Notes: generated by a model not told the origin, from the letters alone. Shown: positions 1-6,990, numbered from the stretch's first letter. The stretch is DNA of 8,590 nt from an uncultured Christensenellaceae bacterium (GCA_902475645.1 CABSAH010000068.1:1-8590), one strand, 5' to 3'. Program-made: numbers and translations.

Positions 1-64
1 CATATCCGCAATGCAATAAATATAAAGTCGGCAAAAAAGTATTGAAAAGCATGACTTTAACCTG

Positions 65-102
65 TTCCATAAGGCGAAAGGATATGTTACAATATATATA
101 AT
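65..102 (+). promoter_or_regulatory. Candidate sigma-A promoter(s) for the 81-aa small gene
   Basis: An extended -10 element, TGTTACAAT, lies at 85-93. A weak -35-like TTCCAT sits at 65-70, 17 bases upstream. A perfect TATAAT occurs just downstream at 97-102 but has no good -35 at the right distance. Either would start transcription 20-30 bases before the AAAAGGGGGG ribosome site at 111-120. Assigned by eye from consensus only; the extended -10 is the better candidate. Confidence 0.45.
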
Positions 103-128
103 CCTATCCGAAAAGGGGGGATGCGGCG

Positions 129-374
129 ATGGCTCCGCGCAAAGGGAAAAAGAAAAGCGAATATGACGGGCTTACGCTTGAAAAGCTCGATAAGCTTAAA
201 ACCCGGGCTATGATCATGGAAGAACGCATAAATATCATGGGCGAGAAGTGCATGGTCAAAAGCGGAACGCTTTGCGATTCCGAAATGAGCAGCCTGAGCA
301 ACGAATATGAGGACATATGCTTGGATATTGAAAAGCGTGAAGCGCTGCTTGAATCGCTTAAAAAAGAGGAATGA
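129..374 (+). CDS. Small charged, probably coiled-coil protein of unknown function (81 aa)
   Basis: I do not recognise this protein. It begins with a very basic stretch (residues 4-9, RKGKKK). It continues as a mostly helical, highly charged chain with heptad-like leucine, isoleucine and methionine spacing at about 15-38 and 54-79, and ends in an acidic/basic KKEE tail. It has cysteines at 41, 49 and 64, no signal peptide and no membrane segment, so it should be a small cytoplasmic protein; the basic N-terminus could touch nucleic acid or ribosomes, which is inference. The ATG at 129 is chosen because the G-rich ribosome site at 115-120 lies 8 bases upstream; an out-of-frame ATG at 121 is too close to that site and opens only a short frame. 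A promoter lies directly upstream. It sits 140 bases before cdaA and may be partly co-transcribed with it. The opposite-strand frame over the same bases is low-complexity and is taken as a shadow. Confidence 0.72.
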   Translation: MAPRKGKKKSEYDGLTLEKLDKLKTRAMIMEERINIMGEKCMVKSGTLCDSEMSSLSNEYEDICLDIEKREALLESLKKEE

Positions 375-460
375 TGCAGCGTGAACTTTTTGGGCCGAGT
401 TGTACTTATGAACAAATGGTAAACGCGCGCTTACAGCCGTTTATATTAAAACGATTATAA
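371..460 (+). CDS. Possible 29-codon small ORF, translationally coupled to the preceding gene
   Basis: An ATG at 371 overlaps the stop of the upstream gene as ATGA, a typical coupling arrangement. A GAGGA ribosome site at 366-370 lies just before it. The ATG at 371 is too close to this site and the next codon, ATG at 374, is only slightly better. The frame reads through 29 codons to TAA at 458-460, overlapping the candidate cdaA promoter. The C-terminal part (RLQPFILKRL) is basic and hydrophobic and superficially resembles a stretch of SNF2-type helicases, but it is too short to call a remnant. It may simply be a chance open frame in the spacer. Confidence 0.2.
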   Translation: MMQRELFGPSCTYEQMVNARLQPFILKRL

Positions 461-468
461 TGTATAAT
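440..468 (+). promoter_or_regulatory. Candidate promoter for the cdaA operon
   Basis: A perfect TATAAT at 463-468 has a TTTATA at 440-445, 17 bases upstream (4 of 6 matches to the -35 consensus). A second perfect TATAAT at 456-461 overlaps it; its best -35 is TTACAG at 431-436, at a long spacing of 19. Transcription would start near 475, giving a leader of about 40 bases before the cdaA TTG start. The AT-rich block stands out from the flanking sequence. Consensus match only. Confidence 0.5.
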
Positions 469-481
469 AAATAAAAAAGTA

Positions 482-494
482 CCGGAGTTTCCGG
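482..494 (+). promoter_or_regulatory. Leader hairpin just upstream of the cdaA ribosome-binding site
   Basis: CCGGA at 482-486 and TCCGG at 490-494 form a perfect 5-bp GC-rich stem with a GTT loop. The stem ends one base before the purine-rich ribosome site GGGAAGGGG (496-504), which itself is 10 bases from the TTG start at 515. The hairpin could stack next to, but not cover, the ribosome site. Whether it has any effect on cdaA translation is unknown. Confidence 0.35.
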
Positions 495-514
495 CGGGAA
501 GGGGTGCGCTCGCC

Positions 515-1351
515 TTGTCGTATGACGTATTTGTAAAGGCTATTGCTTCCGGATTGAGTCAAATCCGTATACTGGATTTTATAGACATAATCATTATAGC
601 CGTAATAATCTATAAATTGATAGTTTTAACCAAGGAGACGCGCGCCTATCAGGTGCTTAAGGGCATGGGCGTGCTGTTCCTTTGCGCCGTTGCGTGCGAT
701 TTGCTGCAAATTCAAACGTTAAGCTGGCTTTTAAGCTCGTTCCTCAGCAGCGGCTTGCTGCTGGCCGTGGTGCTGTTCCAGCCGGAATTCAGGCGCGCGC
801 TTGAGCATATCGGCCGCGGGAATCTTTTCGATAAATCCGTATTGAACGGCTTTAGTCAGGAGGATTCTGCAATAGTATCCGAATTGCAGCTTGCGATAAC
901 GGATTTGGCAAAGCGCAGGGTCGGCGCGCTGATAGTTATAGAGCAAAAAACGGCGCTTGGCGACATTGCCTCGACCGGCACGAGAATAGACGGCGTTATA
1001 TCCGCCCCGCTGGTGGAAAACATATTTGAACCGAATACGCCCCTGCATGACGGAGCAATGATAATAAGAGACAGGCAGATAATTGCCGCGGCATGCATAC
1101 TTCCGCTTGCGGAGAATTTGAGCGTTGCAAGGGAGCTTGGCACAAGGCATCGCGCAGCGCTTGGCATATCCACCGTGTCGGACAGCATAACGATTGTTGT
1201 CAGCGAAGAAACGGGCGTTATATCCTATGCACGCGACGGAAAGCTTGTGCGCTATGTTGACAGCCGCGCGCTGAAGGATTTGCTTGAAACCATATTTATA
1301 CGCGGCGGCGCGTCGCCGCTTGCAATGCTTAAGCGGAGGGCAAAAAAATGA
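515..1351 (+). CDS. cdaA: Diadenylate cyclase CdaA (c-di-AMP synthase), membrane-bound
   Basis: CdaA (DacA) condenses two ATP into cyclic di-AMP, the second messenger that in Bacillota controls potassium and osmolyte transport and cell-wall balance. The 278-aa length matches the family (about 270-280). Three hydrophobic N-terminal segments at about 21-39, 47-62 and 69-88 anchor it in the membrane. The cytoplasmic DAC (DisA_N) domain covers about 100-260. Both catalytic signatures are intact: DGA at 179-181 within TPLHDGAMII, and GTRHRAA at 209-215. Translation starts at TTG 515, supported by GGGAAGGGG at 496-504 and by the N-terminus matching the family; no ATG fits. Its stop overlaps the cdaR start as ATGA, so the two are coupled, as expected for a cyclase and its membrane regulator. 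Activity is expected from the intact motifs; nothing looks degraded. Confidence 0.96.
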   Translation: MSYDVFVKAIASGLSQIRILDFIDIIIIAVIIYKLIVLTKETRAYQVLKGMGVLFLCAVACDLLQIQTLSWLLSSFLSSGLLLAVVLFQPEFRRALEHIGRGNLFDKSVLNGFSQEDSAIVSELQLAITDLAKRRVGALIVIEQKTALGDIASTGTRIDGVISAPLVENIFEPNTPLHDGAMIIRDRQIIAAACILPLAENLSVARELGTRHRAALGISTVSDSITIVVSEETGVISYARDGKLVRYVDSRALKDLLETIFIRGGASPLAMLKRRAKK

Positions 1352-2622
1352 AAAAGAACACCAAAATGGGCTCCGCGCTGAAAACGTGGCTGAAAAACGC
1401 TTTTACAAAAAACATAGCTTTGAAAATAGTATCGCTCATATTCGCCATGCTCCTTTGGGGCTATGTATTGATGAGCGAAAACCCGCTCCGCACCAAAACG
1501 CTTACCAATGTTCCCATAAGCGTTGAAGGAGAGGCGGATCTTATAGCGCGCAGGCTTGTGCTTTCAGGAAATAAGGATTACGGCAGCGTTACCGTGCGCG
1601 TAAGCACGCAGCTTACCTCCTATGCCAACCTTACCGCGGATGATATCACCGCCAGCATAAACCTTTCCAATATAACCTCCACGGGCGAGCATGAGGTAAT
1701 GATAATCGCACGCAGCGCAGCAGGTACTACCGTAAGCGTATCGCCCGATCATATTAAGGTGAACGTGGATAATTTGGTTTCAAGGGCGATACCCGTTGAA
1801 ATAGAGCTTAAAGGTGAGCTGAACGAAGGCTACTGGGCAGGAGAGCCTATTTGCAGCCGCAATACGATAGATATTGAAGGCCCGCTTGAATATGTGAGCA
1901 GGATTGACAGCGCCAAGGGCGTGCTGGACATAGAATCGGTCACAAGCAGCATAAACAAGTCGGTTTTGCTTACGCTTTATGATAAGGAAGGCAACGAGCT
2001 GGATGCGGATTTGTTTTACAGTAAGCTTCCCTCCGTAACGGTGCGCATGGAGATAATGCCCATGAAAACCGTGCCGATAGACGTTGAAAGCGCAATAAAG
2101 GGCAAGGACGATATACCGAAGAACTATGAGCTTGTGGGCTACGGCGTTAACGGCACGGGCAATGTGCGCATAGTGGGCGAGCAGGATATTCTGGATGCAA
2201 TAAGCTCCATAGGTATTGACTTTATCGATGTTTCCGGAGTTACTGACAGCATTGTGCAGGATGTATCGCTGGTGATACCGGAAGGCGTAAGGCTGCTTGA
2301 TGAAGATACCGTAAGCCTGTATATAAACATTCGGGAAAAGACCGGCGAAGCGATGTTCAACAGCGTGCCAATAAATATAGAGCATTTGGGGCGCAAGCTG
2401 AACGCGCAGCTAAGCGCGGATACGGCGGATGTGTACCTCAGCGGCCGGGTGAGCCTAATCAACCACATAGACCGAAGCGATGTTGAGCTATATGTAGACC
2501 TGAGCGGGCTTGAAGCGGGCGTGCATCAGGTGCCCGTTGAAATAAGGCTGCCTAAGGAGGAAATGGAGAACGAGCTTACATGCGTTATGAGCATAGAAAC
2601 GGTATCCGTTACAATACATTGA
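1348..2622 (+). CDS. cdaR: CdaR / YbbR-domain regulator of CdaA
   Basis: CdaR is the membrane-anchored, extracytoplasmic partner that modulates CdaA activity. This 424-aa protein has a basic cytoplasmic N-terminus (KKNTK, LKTWLKNAFTK), one membrane segment at about 24-42 (ending LLWGYVLM), and then a beta-rich outside part. I can divide that part into four YbbR-like repeats at about 54-141, 148-235, 241-328 and 338-423. Each starts with a VPI/IPV/FNSVPI-type strand and ends with a V-x-V or V-x-I strand. Four repeats behind one helix is the usual CdaR layout, although the protein is somewhat shorter than the Bacillus version. The ATG lies inside the cdaA stop (ATGA, 1348-1351), preceded by GGAGGG at 1335-1340. 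The next gene starts one base after its stop, so it lies mid-operon. Confidence 0.93.
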   Translation: MKKNTKMGSALKTWLKNAFTKNIALKIVSLIFAMLLWGYVLMSENPLRTKTLTNVPISVEGEADLIARRLVLSGNKDYGSVTVRVSTQLTSYANLTADDITASINLSNITSTGEHEVMIIARSAAGTTVSVSPDHIKVNVDNLVSRAIPVEIELKGELNEGYWAGEPICSRNTIDIEGPLEYVSRIDSAKGVLDIESVTSSINKSVLLTLYDKEGNELDADLFYSKLPSVTVRMEIMPMKTVPIDVESAIKGKDDIPKNYELVGYGVNGTGNVRIVGEQDILDAISSIGIDFIDVSGVTDSIVQDVSLVIPEGVRLLDEDTVSLYINIREKTGEAMFNSVPINIEHLGRKLNAQLSADTADVYLSGRVSLINHIDRSDVELYVDLSGLEAGVHQVPVEIRLPKEEMENELTCVMSIETVSVTIH

Positions 2623-2623
2623 T

Positions 2624-4213
2624 ATGCCGATAGTACTTAATCAGATAAAACTACCGATAGAAGAAAACGAGTCCTCGCTGAACGCATATGCGGCGAGGGC
2701 TCTTGCCGTTCCTACAAATGCAATACGCGGACTGCGCGTGGTGCGCATTTCGCTTGACGCGCGCAAAAAGGATGCCATAGCGTTCAACTATACGGTAGAG
2801 GCAACGCTAAGCCCGCAGGATGAAGCACGCCTTGTTAAGAAGGGCTTTATGCTTGCTCAGCCGCTTAAACAGGGCGAGCCGATATTCGGCACAAAGCCGC
2901 TCGATAAGCCCGTTATAGTTGTGGGCCTTGGCCCGGCGGGGCTTTTTGCGGCATATACGCTGGCAAAATACGGCTATAAGCCGTTGGTTTTGGAGCGCGG
3001 CAAGTGCGTGGACGAAAGGCAGAAGGATGTGGAAACATTCTGGCAAACGGGCAGGCTGAACACTGAAAGCAACGTTATGTTTGGCGAGGGCGGGGCAGGC
3101 ACGTTTTCCGACGGAAAGCTGACCACGCGAATAAAAGACCCGCGCGCACACAGGGTTATAGAGCTGCTGCACCGCTTCGGCGCGCCGGAGGAGATAACCG
3201 TTATGGCAAAGCCGCATATAGGCACGGATAGGCTTATAGAAACGGTTAGGAACATACGGCGGGAGATTGCCGCACTCGGCGGCGAGGTGCGCTTTGAAGC
3301 CAAACTCAGCGGCATAGAGCGCGAAGGCGACCGCATAGGCGCGGCAATAGTGCATACGCCGCACGGCGAAGAACGCATAGAGTGCAGTGCGCTTATATTG
3401 GCAGCGGGGCAGGGCGGCAGGGATACATATGAGCTGCTGCTGAATGCGGGCATAGAGCTTTTGCCCAAGCCCTTTGCGGCGGGTGTTCGCATTGAGCATC
3501 CGCGCGAGATGATTGACCGCGCGCAATACGGCAGGCATATGGATAATCCGCGGCTCGGCGCGGCAGAATATCAGCTTACGTCCCAGCAGGGGGACAGGGG
3601 AGTATATACATTCTGTATGTGTCCCGGCGGCGTTGTGGTTGCGTCGTCATCGGGGCGTGGGCAGGTTGTTGTAAACGGCATGAGCTACTATGCCAGAAAC
3701 GGTGAAAACTCCAACGCAGCCGTGGTGGTGCAGGTTGGCGAAAAGGACTATCCGGCAGGGCCGCTCGGCGGGCTTGATTTCCGCGATAGGCTTGAAAAGG
3801 CGGCGTTTATTGCGGGCGGGGCTGATTACCGTGCCCCGGCGTGTACGGTGGGCGCGCTTAACGGCAAGCCTACGGCATTCGCCTCGGTAAGGCCAACGTA
3901 TCGCCCGGGCGTAAAGGCGGCCGATATGCACGATGTGCTGCTGGACTTCATGTATGAAGGCATACGGCTCGGGCTTAAGGACTTCGGGCGCAGGCTTAAA
4001 GGCTACGATATGGCGGATGCGGTCATAACCGCCGTGGAAAGCCGCACAAGCTCCCCTGTAAGAATACCGCGCACCGTTACGGGCGAAGCCACGCGCATGG
4101 CGGGTCTGTACCCTGTTGGCGAGGGCGCGGGCTATGCGGGCGGCATAGTGAGCGCGGCTGTGGACGGGATGAAGGCCGCGGAGCATATTATGGCAATATA
4201 TAAGGGAGCATAA
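2624..4213 (+). CDS. FAD-dependent dehydrogenase/oxidoreductase of the COG2509 type
   Basis: This 529-aa protein is a flavoprotein of unknown substrate, annotated in databases as an NAD(FAD)-utilizing or FAD-dependent dehydrogenase. An N-terminal alpha/beta domain (about 1-90) carries the conserved RISLDARKKD stretch at 41-50 that is usual for this family. The FAD-binding Rossmann fold follows: GLGPAG at 101-106 with the acidic end of strand two at E124 (LVLERG). A glycine-rich GEGGAGTFSDGKL lies at 154-166. Near the C-terminus, RTSSPVRIPR and then GEGAGYAGGIVSAAVDG (499-515) form the second FAD contact. There is no signal peptide, so it is cytoplasmic. The ATG follows the cdaR stop by one base with no strong Shine-Dalgarno (a GATA-rich context), so it probably depends on translation of cdaR. 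In many Clostridia this gene follows cdaR; its link to c-di-AMP or cell wall is unproven. Confidence 0.9.
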   Translation: MPIVLNQIKLPIEENESSLNAYAARALAVPTNAIRGLRVVRISLDARKKDAIAFNYTVEATLSPQDEARLVKKGFMLAQPLKQGEPIFGTKPLDKPVIVVGLGPAGLFAAYTLAKYGYKPLVLERGKCVDERQKDVETFWQTGRLNTESNVMFGEGGAGTFSDGKLTTRIKDPRAHRVIELLHRFGAPEEITVMAKPHIGTDRLIETVRNIRREIAALGGEVRFEAKLSGIEREGDRIGAAIVHTPHGEERIECSALILAAGQGGRDTYELLLNAGIELLPKPFAAGVRIEHPREMIDRAQYGRHMDNPRLGAAEYQLTSQQGDRGVYTFCMCPGGVVVASSSGRGQVVVNGMSYYARNGENSNAAVVVQVGEKDYPAGPLGGLDFRDRLEKAAFIAGGADYRAPACTVGALNGKPTAFASVRPTYRPGVKAADMHDVLLDFMYEGIRLGLKDFGRRLKGYDMADAVITAVESRTSSPVRIPRTVTGEATRMAGLYPVGEGAGYAGGIVSAAVDGMKAAEHIMAIYKGA

Positions 4214-4214
4214 T

Positions 4215-4682
4215 GTGCTGAAGCTTATTAAACCCGAAATAAGGCAGCTTGCATACAGGCAAAGGCTTATTGCGGACAGCGATACCATGGCATACAATGC
4301 CAAATGGGGCGGTACGATAGCTTTCCCGCCCGAGAAGTGGGAACGCTGGTATGAAGAATGGCTGAACGATGCAAGCGGCAGGCATTTTTACCGCTATATT
4401 TACAGCGGGGAGGAGAATTGCTTTGTAGGCGAAGCGGCCTACCGCTACGATGAAGGCTATGGCGAATACATAGTGAACCTAATAATTGAGCATAGGCACA
4501 GGGGAAAGGGCTATGGCGGGGAAGCCTTGCGGCTGCTGACGGACGCGGCAAAGGCAAACGGCGTAACTAAGCTGTGCGATGATATTGCGGCGGATAACCC
4601 AAGCATCGCTTTGTTCAGGCAAATGGGCTTCAGCGAAGAATGGCGCAATGACGATGCGGTGATGATGGCAAAAACACTTTAA
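4215..4682 (+). CDS. GNAT-family N-acetyltransferase
   Basis: A 155-aa single-domain GNAT enzyme that would transfer an acetyl group from acetyl-CoA to an amine; the substrate cannot be told from sequence. The acetyl-CoA pyrophosphate loop is the R/Q-x-x-G-x-G/A motif RGKGYG at 96-101, after strand four (YIVNLIIE, 85-92) and before helix three. Motif B appears as ADNPSIALFRQMGF (126-139), the usual Asn-Pro-x-x-x-x-Phe-x-x-x-Gly-Phe pattern. The start is GTG at 4215, two bases after the TAA of the FAD gene. GGGAG at 4203-4207 lies 7 bases upstream; the ATG at 4213 is out of frame and stops after two codons. It is the last gene of the run and is followed by a strong hairpin terminator. The N-terminus is rich in aromatic residues (WGGTIAF, WERWYEEW), as in RimJ-like or streptothricin-type relatives, but I would not assign a subfamily. 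Confidence 0.9.
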   Translation: MLKLIKPEIRQLAYRQRLIADSDTMAYNAKWGGTIAFPPEKWERWYEEWLNDASGRHFYRYIYSGEENCFVGEAAYRYDEGYGEYIVNLIIEHRHRGKGYGGEALRLLTDAAKANGVTKLCDDIAADNPSIALFRQMGFSEEWRNDDAVMMAKTL

Positions 4683-4696
4683 TAGAAAGCATATGA

Positions 4697-4735
4697 AAAG
4701 GCCGGCGGAGATATTTCCCGTCGGCCTTTCACGTT
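4697..4735. terminator. Bidirectional intrinsic terminator between convergent operons
   Basis: Arms 4697-4708 and 4718-4729 form a 12-bp stem with one G-T wobble and a 9-base loop (4709-4717). On the + strand the stem runs into CTTTCACGTTTTA. On the - strand it runs into CCTTTTCATATG. It lies 14 bases past the GNAT stop and 18 bases past the stop of the PII-like gene, so it can end transcripts from both sides. The T tracts are interrupted, so efficiency may be moderate. Confidence 0.85.
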
Positions 4736-4753
4736 TTATCTTATAGGCCTTGT

Positions 4754-5458
4754 TTATTCATCATCATTTTCGGGGACAAGGCTCCTAAGACCAACCATGC
4801 TGTCCACCGGAAGCGAGAAAAGCACCGTCTGCGCGTCCGTATGCATACCGGCTTTTTCCATAATGGCATGCATTATTTTATCCTTGTCGGACTTGAGCGT
4901 AAGGATATATACTATCTCCTTTTCGTTGCTTATGGAGAGGCCGAAGAACTTTCCCTTTGCGCCGGGGGCGGTGCCGCGCGCGTTTATAACTGTGCCGCCG
5001 CGTGCGCCCGCGCTGCGTGCCGCGTCCATAACGGTATCGGTGTTGCCCTTTGCTGTGATGGCAACTATAAGCGAATACATAATATCATTCATCTTTTTCA
5101 CCTCGTCAGATGTTGTCTCGTTGGGTTCATGCTGTCCCTTGGTCAAATAGTTGAAGCTGGACTGTCCGCCCACGCTGCCAACGGGTATGCTCATGGCTAT
5201 TCCGTTTCCGGGAATTTCTATGCCCATCACGTCCACAAGCCGTTTGAATATCTTTTTTGTAATGCTTGACGGCACGAATGCCTGAAGCAGCACCTTTTCG
5301 GTTTTTTCTATTCCCAAATAGTCCAGCACGCTTTTGCTTGCCGTGCCGTGGCAAAGGCTTGCAAACTGCGCCTCTATGCCTATGCGTTGGAGCATAGTAA
5401 GATACGATTCGTATTGATCGCGCTTAACTATGCACATCAGCAGCCTGTAATCCTTCAT
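4754..5458 (-). CDS. Tandem-domain PII-like regulatory protein, partner of the DUF1538 protein
   Basis: A 234-aa cytoplasmic protein made of two PII-like ferredoxin-fold domains in tandem, about 4-95 and 126-218. The copies align over GTA (38-40 and 162-164), a following FGL/LGI, a hydrophobic strand, a helix and a final S-[IL]-P-V-x-S motif (90-95 and 215-220), an offset of 124-125 residues. PII proteins sense small ligands (ATP, ADP, 2-oxoglutarate or others) and bind transporters through a flexible loop. Here the B-loop position, GDGKIF in classical GlnB, reads GNGIAM (84-89) in copy one and AQTVLF in copy two, so classical ATP binding is doubtful. The true start is ATG 5458. It overlaps the upstream stop as ATGA and has GGAGGG (complement of 5465-5470) six bases before it; extending the frame upstream gives an arginine-rich shadow of the neighbour. 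Coupling to a DUF1538 gene is a known association and suggests it regulates that membrane protein. Confidence 0.88.
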   Translation of the reverse strand: MKDYRLLMCIVKRDQYESYLTMLQRIGIEAQFASLCHGTASKSVLDYLGIEKTEKVLLQAFVPSSITKKIFKRLVDVMGIEIPGNGIAMSIPVGSVGGQSSFNYLTKGQHEPNETTSDEVKKMNDIMYSLIVAITAKGNTDTVMDAARSAGARGGTVINARGTAPGAKGKFFGLSISNEKEIVYILTLKSDKDKIMHAIMEKAGMHTDAQTVLFSLPVDSMVGLRSLVPENDDE

Positions 5459-6990
5459 GCGTCGCCCTCCATTTCTATAATGTCTTCTGTCATTGTCTCG
5501 GCCTCGGCCGCCTTTATTTCGGCTTCGGTCTTTATGCGGAACATTACGCCGAGTATTTGAATTGTGATAAGCGGCGTCATTGCAACCATTGCAACTATGC
5601 CGAAAGCGTCTATTGCAATGTTTCCGCCAACGGCAGAGCATACGCCCATTGCAAGCGGCAGCAGGAACGTTGCGGTCATGGGTCCGCTTGCAACTCCGCC
5701 GGAGTCAAACGCGATTGCGGTAAACATGGGCGGGACAAAGAATGAAAGCACCAATGAGAGTATATAGCCCGGCAGCAGCAGATACATTATGGGAAGCCCG
5801 GTAAGTATCCTTATCATTGCAAGGCCGACCGATACGCATACGCCCACCGATAAGCTGACGCTTAGCGCCTTCTTGGGTATCATGCCGTTTGTCAGCTCAT
5901 ATACCTGCTTGTTAAGCACATGCACCGCAGGCTCGGCTGCTACTATAAAATATCCCATCAGCATACCTATCGGTACTACTATCCAGTTATATTCAAGCAT
6001 GCCCAGCTCTTTTCCTATAAGGCTGCCCATGGGCATAAAGCCCACGTTTACGCCGGTTAGGAATATCACAAGCCCAATAAACGTATATATAAGACCGACG
6101 GATATCCTTATAAGCCGTTCCTTTTTCATCTTTATGGATGTAAGCTGGAATATTATGAAGAACACTATTATGGGGGACAGCGCCAACACAACTTCCTTAA
6201 GATAATGGGGGATGGCATCCTTAAAATAATTCCAAAGCGCCTTTGTGTCCTCAAATACGGGCAGCACGTTTGAGCTGTATGCCGCCTGAGCGCCTGTGGG
6301 CTTGAATATAAGCCCAAGCACAAGCACGGATATTATAGGCCCTATGGAGCAGAGGGCTACAAGGCCGAAGCTGTCCTGCTCCGCGTTTTTGTCGGTTCGG
6401 ATAGCTGCTGCGCCAACGCCCAGCGCCATTATGAAGGGCACGGTCATGGGGCCGGTTGTAACGCCGCCGGAATCGAACGCAACGGCTAAGAATTCCTTTG
6501 GAACAAATATAGACAACACGAACACCGCTGTATAAAAGCCGATCAGCAGGAAATTGAGCGGTATTTTGAACACGATGCGCAGCATGGCGATTACCAAAAA
6601 CACGCCCACGCCCACGGCAACCGTGATTATTATAGCCATATTCGGAATATTCGGCACCTGTTCCGCCAATACCTGCAAATCAGGCTCTGCCATGGTTATT
6701 ATTATGCCCACGATTAGGCTTATAAGGGCAATGAACCACAGCTTTCTGGAGCGGGTTATTGCGGAGCCGACTTCGCTGCCGATAGGCGTCATTGCAAGGT
6801 CCGTACCAAGCGTGAACAGCCCCATGCCGAGAATGAGCATTATTGCGCCAAGTATAAATGAAATGAGAATATCGGTCGGCACGGGCACAACCGTGAAGCA
6901 CAGCACAAACACAATGGCTGTTATCGGCAGGACGGATGAAAGCGATTCCTTTAGTTTTTCGTACAGTATCGTTTTGTTTGCTTTCAGCAC
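5455..6990 (-). CDS. DUF1538 membrane protein, duplicated, probable PII-regulated transporter
   Basis: A 511-aa polytopic protein with two DUF1538 repeats, about 20-230 and 265-487. Diagnostic matches are AFDSGGV-x-x-GPMT at 171-183 and 427-439, AEP-x-x-x-VL at 101-108 and 352-359, and M-[TP]-x-[IM]-G near 68-71 and 319-322. About seven hydrophobic segments can be drawn in each half. The C-terminal tail (487-511) is hydrophilic and acidic. The function is not settled. I recall from memory that a paired DUF1538 system (UmpAB) was reported as a Na+(Li+,K+)/H+ antiporter in Halomonas, so a cation antiporter is a reasonable guess, not a proof. The start is GTG 6990, with AAGGAGGG (complement of 6997-7004) six bases upstream. 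Its stop overlaps the PII-like start, so both are made together. Upstream lie a leader hairpin, a candidate promoter and an inverted-repeat operator. Confidence 0.9.
   Translation of the reverse strand: MLKANKTILYEKLKESLSSVLPITAIVFVLCFTVVPVPTDILISFILGAIMLILGMGLFTLGTDLAMTPIGSEVGSAITRSRKLWFIALISLIVGIIITMAEPDLQVLAEQVPNIPNMAIIITVAVGVGVFLVIAMLRIVFKIPLNFLLIGFYTAVFVLSIFVPKEFLAVAFDSGGVTTGPMTVPFIMALGVGAAAIRTDKNAEQDSFGLVALCSIGPIISVLVLGLIFKPTGAQAAYSSNVLPVFEDTKALWNYFKDAIPHYLKEVVLALSPIIVFFIIFQLTSIKMKKERLIRISVGLIYTFIGLVIFLTGVNVGFMPMGSLIGKELGMLEYNWIVVPIGMLMGYFIVAAEPAVHVLNKQVYELTNGMIPKKALSVSLSVGVCVSVGLAMIRILTGLPIMYLLLPGYILSLVLSFFVPPMFTAIAFDSGGVASGPMTATFLLPLAMGVCSAVGGNIAIDAFGIVAMVAMTPLITIQILGVMFRIKTEAEIKAAEAETMTEDIIEMEGDA

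Noticed and set aside
23..59. TAAAGTC/GACTTTA inverted repeat as a terminator or operator
   Set aside because: The 7-bp arms are AT-rich and separated by 23 bases with no T tract, so neither a terminator nor a convincing operator can be argued.
2807..3538. Long minus-strand open frame (243 codons) opposite the FAD gene
   Set aside because: It lies wholly inside a clear FAD-binding gene, is rich in Arg, Cys, Tyr and Ala as expected from antisense of this codon use, and has no family motif. It is a shadow frame.
5459..5641. Upstream extension of the PII-like frame to an ATG at 5641
   Set aside because: The added 61 residues are Arg/Asn/His-rich antiparallel-frame noise inside the DUF1538 gene. 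The ATG at 5458 has a proper ribosome site and the PII domain begins there.
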